Source: Bacteroidaceae bacterium (GTDB lineage: Bacteria > Bacteroidota > Bacteroidia > Bacteroidales > Bacteroidaceae). Taken from it: a DNA stretch of 64,000 nucleotides. The stretch spans positions 1 to 64,000 of the forward strand of contig JAFRTJ010000050.1 of assembly GCA_017427185.1 (NCBI GenBank), given 5' to 3'. A model generated the notes under the pieces. It had not been told where the DNA came from. It did not search any database and saw nothing but the letters and a program-made list of their open reading frames with translations. The position numbers were made by a program, and so were the translations under genes. Numbering within the stretch: the stretch's first letter is position 1; every line of letters starts with the position of its first letter. Positions 17,954 to 25,687 of the stretch are shown here, piece by piece.

Positions 17954-20900
17954 GTGAATCTGCCTGATGGACAGAAAATGTATTTGGACTTCTACGGTCC
18001 GCATATCTTTCGTGTGTTCTATGATCCTGAAGGAGGCATCATTCGTGACCCAAAAGCAGAGCCGCCTGCTGAGATCTTGGTTCAGAATCCTCGCCGTGAG
18101 GTCAGCATGACTCTCGAGGGCAATGTGCTGAAGACTCAGGAGATAGAGGTTCGAGTGGATGCCCAGAAAGGACTTCTCAACGTGTTGCGTGATGGCCAGC
18201 TTGTCGTGCAGCAAACGGCTCCTGCTGCCTGTGAGGGCAAGAAGATGTCCTTAAGTTTCGCTCAAAGCCCTACTGACTATTTCTTTGGAGGTGGCGTACA
18301 GAACGGACGTTTCAGCCATCGAGGTGAGGAAATCCTGATCGAGAATACCAACAACTGGGTGGATGGCGGTGTTGCAAGCCCTGCACCTTTCTATTGGAGC
18401 ACAGCCGGATATGGTGTGATGTGGTACACTTTCAGCTCTGGAAGGTATGACTTTGGCAAAACGAATCCCTCAGTGACCACTTTGACTCATGAAACCAGTT
18501 ATCTGGATCTTTTTATCATGGTCAGCAAGGGGGCTGTAGCGCTGCTTAGCGATTTCTATCAACTTACCGGCAATCATGTTCTGCTGCCCAAGTTCGGCTT
18601 CTACGAAGGGCACCTCAATGCTTACAATCGTGATTACTGGACACCTGCTGAGGAAGGGAAGAAAGGTTTCATGATCTACGAGGACGGGAAGACTTACAAC
18701 GAGAGTCAGAAGGACAACGGAGGCATTCGTGAAAGCCTGAACGGCGAGAAAGGCAATTATCAGTTCAGTGCCCGTGCAGCTCTTGACCGTTATTTGGACA
18801 ACGATTATCCTTTGGGCTGGTTCTTGCCTAACGATGGTTACGGAGCTGGTTACGGTCAGACGGAAAGCCTGGAGGGCAACGTGCAGAACTTGCGCGAGTT
18901 TGGCGAGTATGCCCGTTCCAAAGGCGTAGAGATTGGCTTGTGGACACAGAGTGACCTGCATCCTAAGGAGGGTGTGGAACCTCTTCTTCAACGCGATATT
19001 GTGAGGGAGGTGCGCGATGCGGGTGTACGAGTTCTGAAGACGGATGTTGCCTGGGTGGGCGCAGGATACAGCTTTGGACTGAATGGCTTGGCTGATGTGG
19101 CCAAGATCATGCCTTATTACGGTAACAATGCCCGTCCCTTCATCATCAGTCTCGACGGATGGGCTGGCATGCAGCGCTATGCCGGCATCTGGACGGGTGA
19201 CCAGACGGGAGGAGAGTGGGAATACATTCGTTTCCATATCCCTACCTACATTGGCTCAGGACTGAGTGGGCAACCCAACATCACGAGTGATATGGATGGC
19301 ATTTTCGGAGGGAAGAACACACCTGTGAACGTGCGCGATTTCCAGTGGAAGACATTCTCTCCCATGCAGCTCAACATGGACGGATGGGGTTCAAACCCCA
19401 AGTATCCTCAGGCTTTGGGAGAACCTTCTGCAAGCATCAATCGCTGGTACCTGAAACTGAAAAGCCGCCTCTTGCCTTACACTTACAGTATCGCTCACGC
19501 GGCTATGACGGGCGAGCCTATGATACGCGCCATGTTCTTAGAGGAAGAGAATCCTTTTACACTAAGTGAGAGCGGTACGCGATACCAGTTCATGTACGGC
19601 CCCAGCATCCTGGTGGCTCCCATCTACCAAGAGACGCGCATGGATGCCGATGGGAATGATGTACGCGATGGGATCTATCTGCCCAAGGGACAATGGGTGG
19701 ACTTCTTCACAGGTCAGGTTTACGAGGGTGGACGCATTCTGAATGACTTCGAGGCTCCCTTGTGGAAACTGCCTGTTTTGGTGAAACGAGGAGCTATCAT
19801 TCCTACCCACAAACCTACGAATACACCTAATCAGATGGATGCTTCGCTTCGCTGCTATGACCTCTATCCTGGCGTAGGGAACTTCGAGTTCACGGAGTAC
19901 GACGATGATGGTCGGACAGAAGCCTACAGGCAAGGGCAGAGTGTGAACACCCTGATTCAGCAGAGTATGGATACCCAAGGGACGTACCGCGTGCAGGTTC
20001 TGCCTGCTCAGGGATCCTACGATACTTTCCAGCCCAACAAGACGACCCAGTTGCGGATTTATTGCAGTAGTTTGCCCAAGAAGTTTACCCTCAAGGTGAA
20101 GGGGAAGAAGGTGAAGCTGAGCCGTGCAGAGAATTATCAGCAATGGAAGAAGATGCCCAATTCCTGGTATTTCGGCAGGAGTGACGTAGAGCACATGGAC
20201 ATTCAGGCATTGATGATCAATGTAGCTGATATGGATGTCAGGTCCAATGACATCTTGCTTGAGGCGGAAGGTCTCGTCGTGGATACAACCAACCATCTTC
20301 TCCAGAAAATAGGTCCTTTGTCAGCCCCCAAGTGTCGGATCGAGGACGAAAACGTTGGGGCTTATTCTTTGATGCCTCAATGGGACGAAGTACCCAATGC
20401 CGATTATTATGAGGTGGAGTTCCAAGATCAGCTGTACAGTACGATCCGCCAGACAGGATACATGCTGGATAATCTGTTACCTCAGACAAGTTATAAGATC
20501 AAGGTTCGTGCCGTCAATCTGGATGGGACGAGTGAGTGGACAAGTCTGGAGGCTACGACTACCGAGGATCCGTTGAAGGATGCCATTCATGGAATGAAAG
20601 GTGAGACCAGTTGTGAGAATCAGCCTGGCCAGAGTGTCCATCATCTTTTTGATTTTGACTTGGGCAGCACGTGGCATACGGCTTGGATGAAGAAGGCTGT
20701 TCCGTTTGAGCTTGTGGTGGACATGAAGAGTGTGAACCGGCTGGATAAGATGCTGTACGTGCCTCGCGTAGATGCTGGAAATGGGACTTTGTTGAAGGGC
20801 AGCGTGGAAGTCAGTATGGATCGCAGAAACTGGACCCTCATGACCCGTTTCGACTGGTCACGTTCCGCTGAGCCGAAGGAGATTTCCTTTGAGGACGTGA

Positions 20901-21598
20901 AGGACGGCACGTGGCGTTATGTGCGGCTCGTGGTGACGGAGGCTGTGGGCGGATTTGGAAGTGGGCAGCAGCTCTACCTCTTCCGCGTTCCGGGTAGTGA
21001 ATACTACATTCCTGGCGATATCAATCAGGACGGACGCTTGGACGAGAACGACCTGACGAGTTACATAAACTACACGGGTCTGCGCAAGGGTGACAGCGAT
21101 TTCGAGGGTTACATCTCGAAAGGTGATCTCAATCAGAACGGTCTGATTGACGTACAGGACATCAATACCGTTGCCATCGAGTTGGAGGATGGTGTGAGTA
21201 GCCGTAGGGTGCCTCAGGTAGCAGGAAGTGTCTCCATGAAGAGCGACAAACAGCAATATGCCGTTGGGGAGGAAGTTGCAATTCGTTTCAGGGGTGAGGG
21301 ACTGGTTAGCGTGAACGGAATCAGTCTGGCTTTGCCTTACGATCCTAATGAGTACGAATACGTGGGCGTGGAGGCACCAGGGATGCCTGGAATGCTCAAC
21401 ATGACCTACGATCGACTGCATACCAACGGGCAGAAATCCTTGTATCCCACTTTCGTGAATTTGGGCGAGAAGAAATATGTGGAAGGTGATGTCGAACTGA
21501 TGATTTTGCGTCTAAGGGCAAAGAAAAACCTGAAGTTTACGCTCCACATGCAGGACGGAATGCTCGTTGACAAATATAATAATGTAGTCACTTTCTAA
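17954..21598 (+). CDS. GH31 glycosidase with FN3, F5/8, dockerin and cohesin-like modules
   Basis: 1214 residues from GTG 17954; the natural start is almost certainly ATG 17861, cut off by TAA at 17951. The GH31 barrel spans about residues 150-600. The likely nucleophile Asp is D364 in RVLKTDVAWVGAGYSFG, and the likely acid/base is D416 in WTGDQTGGEW. The KTDVAWVGAGYSFGLN form is unlike classic alpha-glucosidase motifs and reminds me of GH31 alpha-N-acetylgalactosaminidases, so the substrate may be a host-type glycan (inference). Next come an FN3 domain (about 800-885), an F5/8 type C domain (885-1010), a dockerin with duplicated calcium loops (DINQDGRLDENDL and DLNQNGLIDVQDI) and a C-terminal cohesin-like beta domain. 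It is a single gene with its 3' end facing the ABC transporter gene. Without the signal peptide the product would stay cytoplasmic. Confidence 0.8.
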   Translation: MNLPDGQKMYLDFYGPHIFRVFYDPEGGIIRDPKAEPPAEILVQNPRREVSMTLEGNVLKTQEIEVRVDAQKGLLNVLRDGQLVVQQTAPAACEGKKMSLSFAQSPTDYFFGGGVQNGRFSHRGEEILIENTNNWVDGGVASPAPFYWSTAGYGVMWYTFSSGRYDFGKTNPSVTTLTHETSYLDLFIMVSKGAVALLSDFYQLTGNHVLLPKFGFYEGHLNAYNRDYWTPAEEGKKGFMIYEDGKTYNESQKDNGGIRESLNGEKGNYQFSARAALDRYLDNDYPLGWFLPNDGYGAGYGQTESLEGNVQNLREFGEYARSKGVEIGLWTQSDLHPKEGVEPLLQRDIVREVRDAGVRVLKTDVAWVGAGYSFGLNGLADVAKIMPYYGNNARPFIISLDGWAGMQRYAGIWTGDQTGGEWEYIRFHIPTYIGSGLSGQPNITSDMDGIFGGKNTPVNVRDFQWKTFSPMQLNMDGWGSNPKYPQALGEPSASINRWYLKLKSRLLPYTYSIAHAAMTGEPMIRAMFLEEENPFTLSESGTRYQFMYGPSILVAPIYQETRMDADGNDVRDGIYLPKGQWVDFFTGQVYEGGRILNDFEAPLWKLPVLVKRGAIIPTHKPTNTPNQMDASLRCYDLYPGVGNFEFTEYDDDGRTEAYRQGQSVNTLIQQSMDTQGTYRVQVLPAQGSYDTFQPNKTTQLRIYCSSLPKKFTLKVKGKKVKLSRAENYQQWKKMPNSWYFGRSDVEHMDIQALMINVADMDVRSNDILLEAEGLVVDTTNHLLQKIGPLSAPKCRIEDENVGAYSLMPQWDEVPNADYYEVEFQDQLYSTIRQTGYMLDNLLPQTSYKIKVRAVNLDGTSEWTSLEATTTEDPLKDAIHGMKGETSCENQPGQSVHHLFDFDLGSTWHTAWMKKAVPFELVVDMKSVNRLDKMLYVPRVDAGNGTLLKGSVEVSMDRRNWTLMTRFDWSRSAEPKEISFEDVKDGTWRYVRLVVTEAVGGFGSGQQLYLFRVPGSEYYIPGDINQDGRLDENDLTSYINYTGLRKGDSDFEGYISKGDLNQNGLIDVQDINTVAIELEDGVSSRRVPQVAGSVSMKSDKQQYAVGEEVAIRFRGEGLVSVNGISLALPYDPNEYEYVGVEAPGMPGMLNMTYDRLHTNGQKSLYPTFVNLGEKKYVEGDVELMILRLRAKKNLKFTLHMQDGMLVDKYNNVVTF

Positions 21599-21651
21599 TC
21601 TAATCAATTATCACCCTGCGCTTAAGGATTCTTTTTGTTTTTCTTGGTTGA

Positions 21652-21722
21652 TTTTGAGTTTTCTGAGTATTCTGAGTATTCTGAGTATTCCGAGTACTCT
21701 GATTACTCCGATTACTCCGACA
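21652..21722. repeat. Tandem 9-base repeat, about 7-8 units
   Basis: Units run TTCTGAGTA three times, then TTCCGAGTA, CTCTGATTA, CTCCGATTA and CTCCGACAT, preceded by a degenerate TTTTGAGTT. The array is exactly in 9-base register and drifts gradually. It abuts the 22-base array at 21723. It lies in a 205-base gap between two converging genes. Confidence 0.85.
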
Positions 21723-21788
21723 TCAACGTGTTGTCTTTCTCAATTCAACGTGTTGTCTTCGAGGTTTCAACGTGTTGTGTTGAGGGGG
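21723..21788. repeat. Three 22-base direct repeats with a CAACGTGTTG core
   Basis: TCAACGTGTTGT occurs at 21723, 21745 and 21767, exactly 22 bases apart, with varying 10-base tails (the second is CTTCGAGGTT). The core CAACGTGTTG is nearly its own reverse complement (CAACACGTTG). The same core and tail recur at 39903-39944 and a similar 22-base array at 57500-57587. It lies between convergent genes and may be a dispersed intergenic element or a protein-binding array. Confidence 0.8.
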
Positions 21789-21803
21789 TAAAGATCCTGC
21801 TTG

Positions 21804-23450
21804 TCAGACTGTCAGACGTTTCAGATTGAGCACCTGAGAGCAATACTCGACGACGGCAGGCCTGTGGGTGATGCAGATGACAGTCTGCCGACTCTTTGTC
21901 CGGCTGTTGAGGCGCTGCAGCAGTTGTTCTTCAGTTTCTGCATCCAAAGCACTGGTGGCCTCGTCGAGTAGCAGGATGTTTCCATGACGAAGCAAAGCGC
22001 GGGCAATAGCGATACGTTGCGACTGTCCCTCGCTGAGGCCTGCTCCAAGCTCTCCGCATCGTGAATCGAGACCTTTGGGGAGTTCCATCACGAAATGTGC
22101 GCAGGCGGTTTCGAGCACTTCCTTCATCTGCTCTTCTGTTGCCTGAGGATTGCCCAGCAGGAGGTTCTCGCGGATGGTGCCGCTGAAAAGAGTGTTTCCC
22201 TGGGGGACATAGACCAGATTGCATCGAGTCATGGGGCTGGCTGGCACGCATCTTGTCTCATCGTAGATTTCCACATCTCCTTGCGTGGGTTGAAGCAGAG
22301 CCAGAATCAGTCGAATCATGGTAGTCTTTCCAGCTCCCGTTTCGCCCAGGATGGCTGTAGTGCTTCCGATGGGGAAGTCGAAGGTAAGATTCTTCAGGAC
22401 GTGGCGTTTGTCTTGTTCGTAAGCATAGGTCACGTTGCGGAATCGGATTCCAGCCCCGTTGGAAAAGAGGATGCGGTCACCTTCTTGCTCCAAAGGAATG
22501 GCTTCCAGTTCCATTAAGCGTTCGCTGGCGGTGATGCAGCTGATGAACATGGGGACGAAACGTGTCATGTCGCGGAAAGGTCCTTGAATCTGGCCAATCA
22601 ATTGGATGAAGGCAATCATGGTTCCGTAGCTGATAGAACCAGCTTGAAGGCTATGCACACCCCAGATGAAGGTCGTCAGATAGCCGGCTCCAAAGCCTAT
22701 GTTGAGCAGGGTGGCAGAAACGCTGGAGAAGACGGTGCGGTGGCGCACTTGGGAACGCAGTCCCGTCTGGATGTTGTCCAATCGGTCTACCATCGTGGGC
22801 CCTTGCTCCAATGACTTCAAGACAACTCGATGTTGGACGGACTCAGTAAGTAGGCTTTGGACTTCGCTCTCCGTGTCGCGTATGTCGCGAGTAAGTACAC
22901 GCATGCGACGCACATAAAAACGACTGAGGAGGATGAAGACAGGGGCAATGCAGATAACGGTGCATGCCAGTGTGGAATCCATTTGGAAGAAGAAGATGAA
23001 TGCGCCCAGGAAACGGACAATTACTCCAAATGCAGCAGGAATGGTTTCTGTAATGATGGAAGTCACATCGCTCACATCCTTCTCGAGACGGTTGAGCACA
23101 TCTCCGCTATGGTGAGTCTCTTTCCCACTCCAGATGCTGCGCATGAGGCGGTCGAAGAGTCGGAGCTGCATCTGATTCTGGGAGCGGACTCCCAGGATGG
23201 CAGCTATCCATCGACGGACGAAGGAGATGAACACCTTGCACACCATAATGGCAATCAGGACAGCACATGTCCAGAAGAGGCTTCCTGCCAGTCGTCCAGT
23301 GGCAATATCCACAGCCCGTTTGGTGGCCCAAATGAATGTGAAATCCAGTCCAACCAAAAGGACCTCCACGATGGCATTCAGGACGGCTTGCGTGCGAAGC
23401 CCTTTCGAGGTCTTCCAAATCCATGCTGGGATTTTTGTTGCGCTGATCAT
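21804..23450 (-). CDS. ABC exporter, fused membrane and ATPase domains (MsbA-like)
   Basis: 548 residues. The N-terminal half (about 1-310) has six predicted membrane helices, for example VEVLLVGLDFTFIWATKRA. The C-terminal nucleotide-binding domain has Walker A GETGAGKTT, a signature variant LSEGQSQR in place of LSGGQ, Walker B ILLLDEATSALD and the switch His in CITHRP. It is a half-size type I exporter expected to work as a homodimer; the substrate (lipid, peptide or drug) cannot be told. It starts 19 bases after the NAD kinase gene, so the two probably share the promoter at 24382-24389. Its 3' end faces the GH31 gene across the repeat region. Confidence 0.85.
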   Translation of the reverse strand: MISATKIPAWIWKTSKGLRTQAVLNAIVEVLLVGLDFTFIWATKRAVDIATGRLAGSLFWTCAVLIAIMVCKVFISFVRRWIAAILGVRSQNQMQLRLFDRLMRSIWSGKETHHSGDVLNRLEKDVSDVTSIITETIPAAFGVIVRFLGAFIFFFQMDSTLACTVICIAPVFILLSRFYVRRMRVLTRDIRDTESEVQSLLTESVQHRVVLKSLEQGPTMVDRLDNIQTGLRSQVRHRTVFSSVSATLLNIGFGAGYLTTFIWGVHSLQAGSISYGTMIAFIQLIGQIQGPFRDMTRFVPMFISCITASERLMELEAIPLEQEGDRILFSNGAGIRFRNVTYAYEQDKRHVLKNLTFDFPIGSTTAILGETGAGKTTMIRLILALLQPTQGDVEIYDETRCVPASPMTRCNLVYVPQGNTLFSGTIRENLLLGNPQATEEQMKEVLETACAHFVMELPKGLDSRCGELGAGLSEGQSQRIAIARALLRHGNILLLDEATSALDAETEEQLLQRLNSRTKSRQTVICITHRPAVVEYCSQVLNLKRLTV

Positions 23451-23469
23451 GATTTCTGCTTTTCAGGTC

Positions 23470-24360
23470 TTAACTATCAATGCGGACGTCAGTTCCCCAC
23501 ATCAATTTCGTTCTCAGTGTGCGGAAGAATGAACCATCAGGACGCTTGACCACGTATATGTGGTGGTCAGCCTTACGTATCGTCAATCTCACTCCTTCCT
23601 GACAACTCTCGCTGCGCCCATCGATGGCAACCAGAAAATTGTGGCTTCTGCTTTCCACCGTCAGGCTCACCTCCATATCGTCGCAAAGGGTGATCGGACG
23701 TGCGTTGAGACTGTGTGGAGCCACAGGAACCATTCCTATGACCTGGCTTTCAGGAGTCATGACGGGTCCTCCAACGCTGAGGGCATATCCAGTACTCCCC
23801 GTGGGAGTGTTGATGATGAGTCCATCGGCTTGGTAGGTAGTGAGGTACTCGCCGTTGATATCCACTCGGATGCTGATCATGCTGCTGTTGTCGCGTTTCA
23901 GTACAGCCACTTCATTGAGGGCAAAAGGATAACCCATTGGTGAGCCTTGGGAATATTCCAATTCCAATACGCAGCGCGGTTCTGTGCGGATTCCACCAGC
24001 ATAGATATGATTGATGGCAAGACTGATGTCCTCAGGAGAGAAATCAGCCAGAAAGCCCAAACGTCCCATATTGACACCCAGAATGGGAATCTCTTTATCT
24101 CCTACGCGTCGTGCAGCCTCCAAGAAAGTGCCGTCGCCTCCCATACTTACTACTACGTCAGCCTGGAAATCGTTTCCCGTGATGAGTTCTGTGGGGTGAA
24201 CAGAGATCTGCATGTCTTTGGTCAGAAAATCATACAGCTGCTGATCAATCAGGATTTCAGCCTTGCGTTCCTCTAAAAGTACCAGCAATTTCTGGACAGA
24301 GGTGGATTTCTTTGCCTGAAATGTGTTCCCAAAAAGAGCAAATCTGAGTCGTCTGTTCAT
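23470..24360 (-). CDS. nadK: NAD kinase
   Basis: 296 residues, cytoplasmic, phosphorylates NAD to NADP. The diagnostic GGDGT motif (VVSMGGDGTFLEAA) and the conserved NTPTGSTGYALSVGGP motif are both present. I start it at ATG 24360 (MNRRLRFALFGNTF): the upstream TTG at 24384 lies within the predicted -7 box. The length fits the family. It is first of a probable two-gene unit with the ABC exporter and is divergent from the DJ-1-like gene. Confidence 0.95.
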   Translation of the reverse strand: MNRRLRFALFGNTFQAKKSTSVQKLLVLLEERKAEILIDQQLYDFLTKDMQISVHPTELITGNDFQADVVVSMGGDGTFLEAARRVGDKEIPILGVNMGRLGFLADFSPEDISLAINHIYAGGIRTEPRCVLELEYSQGSPMGYPFALNEVAVLKRDNSSMISIRVDINGEYLTTYQADGLIINTPTGSTGYALSVGGPVMTPESQVIGMVPVAPHSLNARPITLCDDMEVSLTVESRSHNFLVAIDGRSESCQEGVRLTIRKADHHIYVVKRPDGSFFRTLRTKLMWGTDVRIDS

Positions 24361-24381
24361 ATTTCTTCCTGTTTTGGATGG

Positions 24382-24389
24382 CAAAGTTA
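24382..24389 (-). promoter_or_regulatory. Predicted -7 box (TAACTTTG) for nadK
   Basis: TAACTTTG on the minus strand, 21 bases before the nadK ATG at 24360. Its plus-strand twin, with the same sequence, is at 24401-24408, so the two divergent promoters are only 11 bases apart and probably compete or are co-regulated. Confidence 0.6.
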
Positions 24390-24400
24390 ATGTTTTTTTC

Positions 24401-24408
24401 TAACTTTG
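24401..24408 (+). promoter_or_regulatory. Predicted -7 box (TAACTTTG) for the DJ-1/ispD/recG genes
   Basis: TAACTTTG on the plus strand, 34 bases before the ATG at 24443. It would serve the tightly packed DJ-1-like, ispD and recG genes. Confidence 0.6.
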
Positions 24409-24442
24409 CAGCATGTATTAAACCAAAAAAAACAGTAATAGT

Positions 24443-24997
24443 ATGATTTATGTGTTTTTAGCCACAGGCTTCGAGGATATTGAAGCGTTGGCACCCGTGG
24501 ATATAATGCGTCGTGCAGGTCTCGCAGTTGAGACGGTTTCCATTACAGGCGAGCTTGTCGTGATGAGTGCTCATGGAGTGGGAATCATGGCTGATACTTA
24601 TATAGAAGACATCGATTTCGATGATGCAGACATAATAGTGTTGCCTGGCGGACTGCCTGGTGCCACGAACCTGGATGCCTGCGCGTCTCTCCGAAAAGGT
24701 ATCATGAAACTATACGAGGAAGGTAAACCTTTGGCTGCTATCTGTGCAGCTCCCCAAGTATTTGGTCATTTGGGAATCCTGGATGGTCGCAATGCTACGT
24801 GTTATCCTGGCGTGGAGAGCCACTTGGTTGGAGCAAACTATACGGGCGCGATGGTAGAAGTAGATGGCCAGTTCATCACAGGCCGAGGACCAGCTGCAGC
24901 TTTCGAGTTTGGTTACCAGATAGTGGAATGCTTCTTGGGTGAAGGTGCTGCTGAACCTCTTCGTCAGGGCATGATGTACACTCAACTCCTAAGCTGA
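24443..24997 (+). CDS. DJ-1/PfpI family protein (YajL-like)
   Basis: 184 residues. The fold is recognisable from the N-terminal [20 protein letters not shown], which holds the conserved Glu, and from the nucleophile elbow with its reactive Cys in [15 protein letters not shown], followed by GRNATCYPG. Family members act as protein or nucleotide deglycases or redox-stress chaperones; which applies here is unknown. The stop overlaps the ispD start (TGATGG), so the two are translationally linked. The length matches the family. Confidence 0.85.
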   Translation: MIYVFLATGFEDIEALAPVDIMRRAGLAVETVSITGELVVMSAHGVGIMADTYIEDIDFDDADIIVLPGGLPGATNLDACASLRKGIMKLYEEGKPLAAICAAPQVFGHLGILDGRNATCYPGVESHLVGANYTGAMVEVDGQFITGRGPAAAFEFGYQIVECFLGEGAAEPLRQGMMYTQLLS

Positions 24998-25671
24998 TGG
25001 AGTATTATGCTATTCTGGTAGCAGGTGGCAAGGGAACGCGCATGGGTGGCGAAGTTCCCAAACAGTTTTTGCCCATTGGCGGACGCCCAGTTTTGATGCG
25101 GACCATCGATTCTTTCGTGGAGGCTTTCGAAGCGATCCACATCATTCTGGTTCTGCCTGAATTGCAACAGGAGTATTGGCATCAGCTGTGTAGGGAATTC
25201 AACTACAAGCAGCCTGTGGAGATTACCTCTGGTGGTGCGACCCGTTTTCATTCTGTAAAGAATGGACTCTCTCGAATCCCTCTGGATGCGGAAGGTGTCG
25301 TGGGGGTTCACGACGGAGTGCGTCCTTTTGTTTCTATAGAGACAATACATCGATGTTATCAAGTTGCTGAGAAGCATGGCGCAGTAGTGCCTGTGATTCC
25401 TCTGGTGGAAACTGTTCGCCAGATTCTGCCTGACGGGAGCAGTCAGACAGTGAATCGTGATGATTATCGATTGGTGCAGACACCTCAGACGTTTCAGATT
25501 CAGCTCCTCAAGGAGGCTTATTGCCAACCTTATCAATCATTCTTTACGGATGACGCATCCGTTGTGGAAGCAATGGGACACCCAATCACCTTAGTGGAAG
25601 GAAATCGGGAAAACATCAAGATTACCACGCCAGCAGACTTGAAGTTTGCAGAAATGCTGGTTTCTGAATAA
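24997..25671 (+). CDS. ispD: 2-C-methyl-D-erythritol 4-phosphate cytidylyltransferase
   Basis: 224 residues, cytoplasmic MEP-pathway enzyme that joins CTP to methylerythritol phosphate for isoprenoid synthesis. The nucleotide-binding start ([20 protein letters not shown]) and [11 protein letters not shown] are textbook for the family, as is the final [12 protein letters not shown]. The length is normal. It overlaps the DJ-1-like gene and is followed closely by recG; the grouping with recG appears in other Bacteroidales. Confidence 0.95.
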   Translation: MEYYAILVAGGKGTRMGGEVPKQFLPIGGRPVLMRTIDSFVEAFEAIHIILVLPELQQEYWHQLCREFNYKQPVEITSGGATRFHSVKNGLSRIPLDAEGVVGVHDGVRPFVSIETIHRCYQVAEKHGAVVPVIPLVETVRQILPDGSSQTVNRDDYRLVQTPQTFQIQLLKEAYCQPYQSFFTDDASVVEAMGHPITLVEGNRENIKITTPADLKFAEMLVSE

Positions 25672-25687
25672 AGCGAGAAATTACAGA

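Noticed and set aside
21635..21829. A 64-residue protein rich in EYS/DYS repeats
   Set aside because: It is just the translation of the 9-base tandem repeat and runs into the converging ABC gene.
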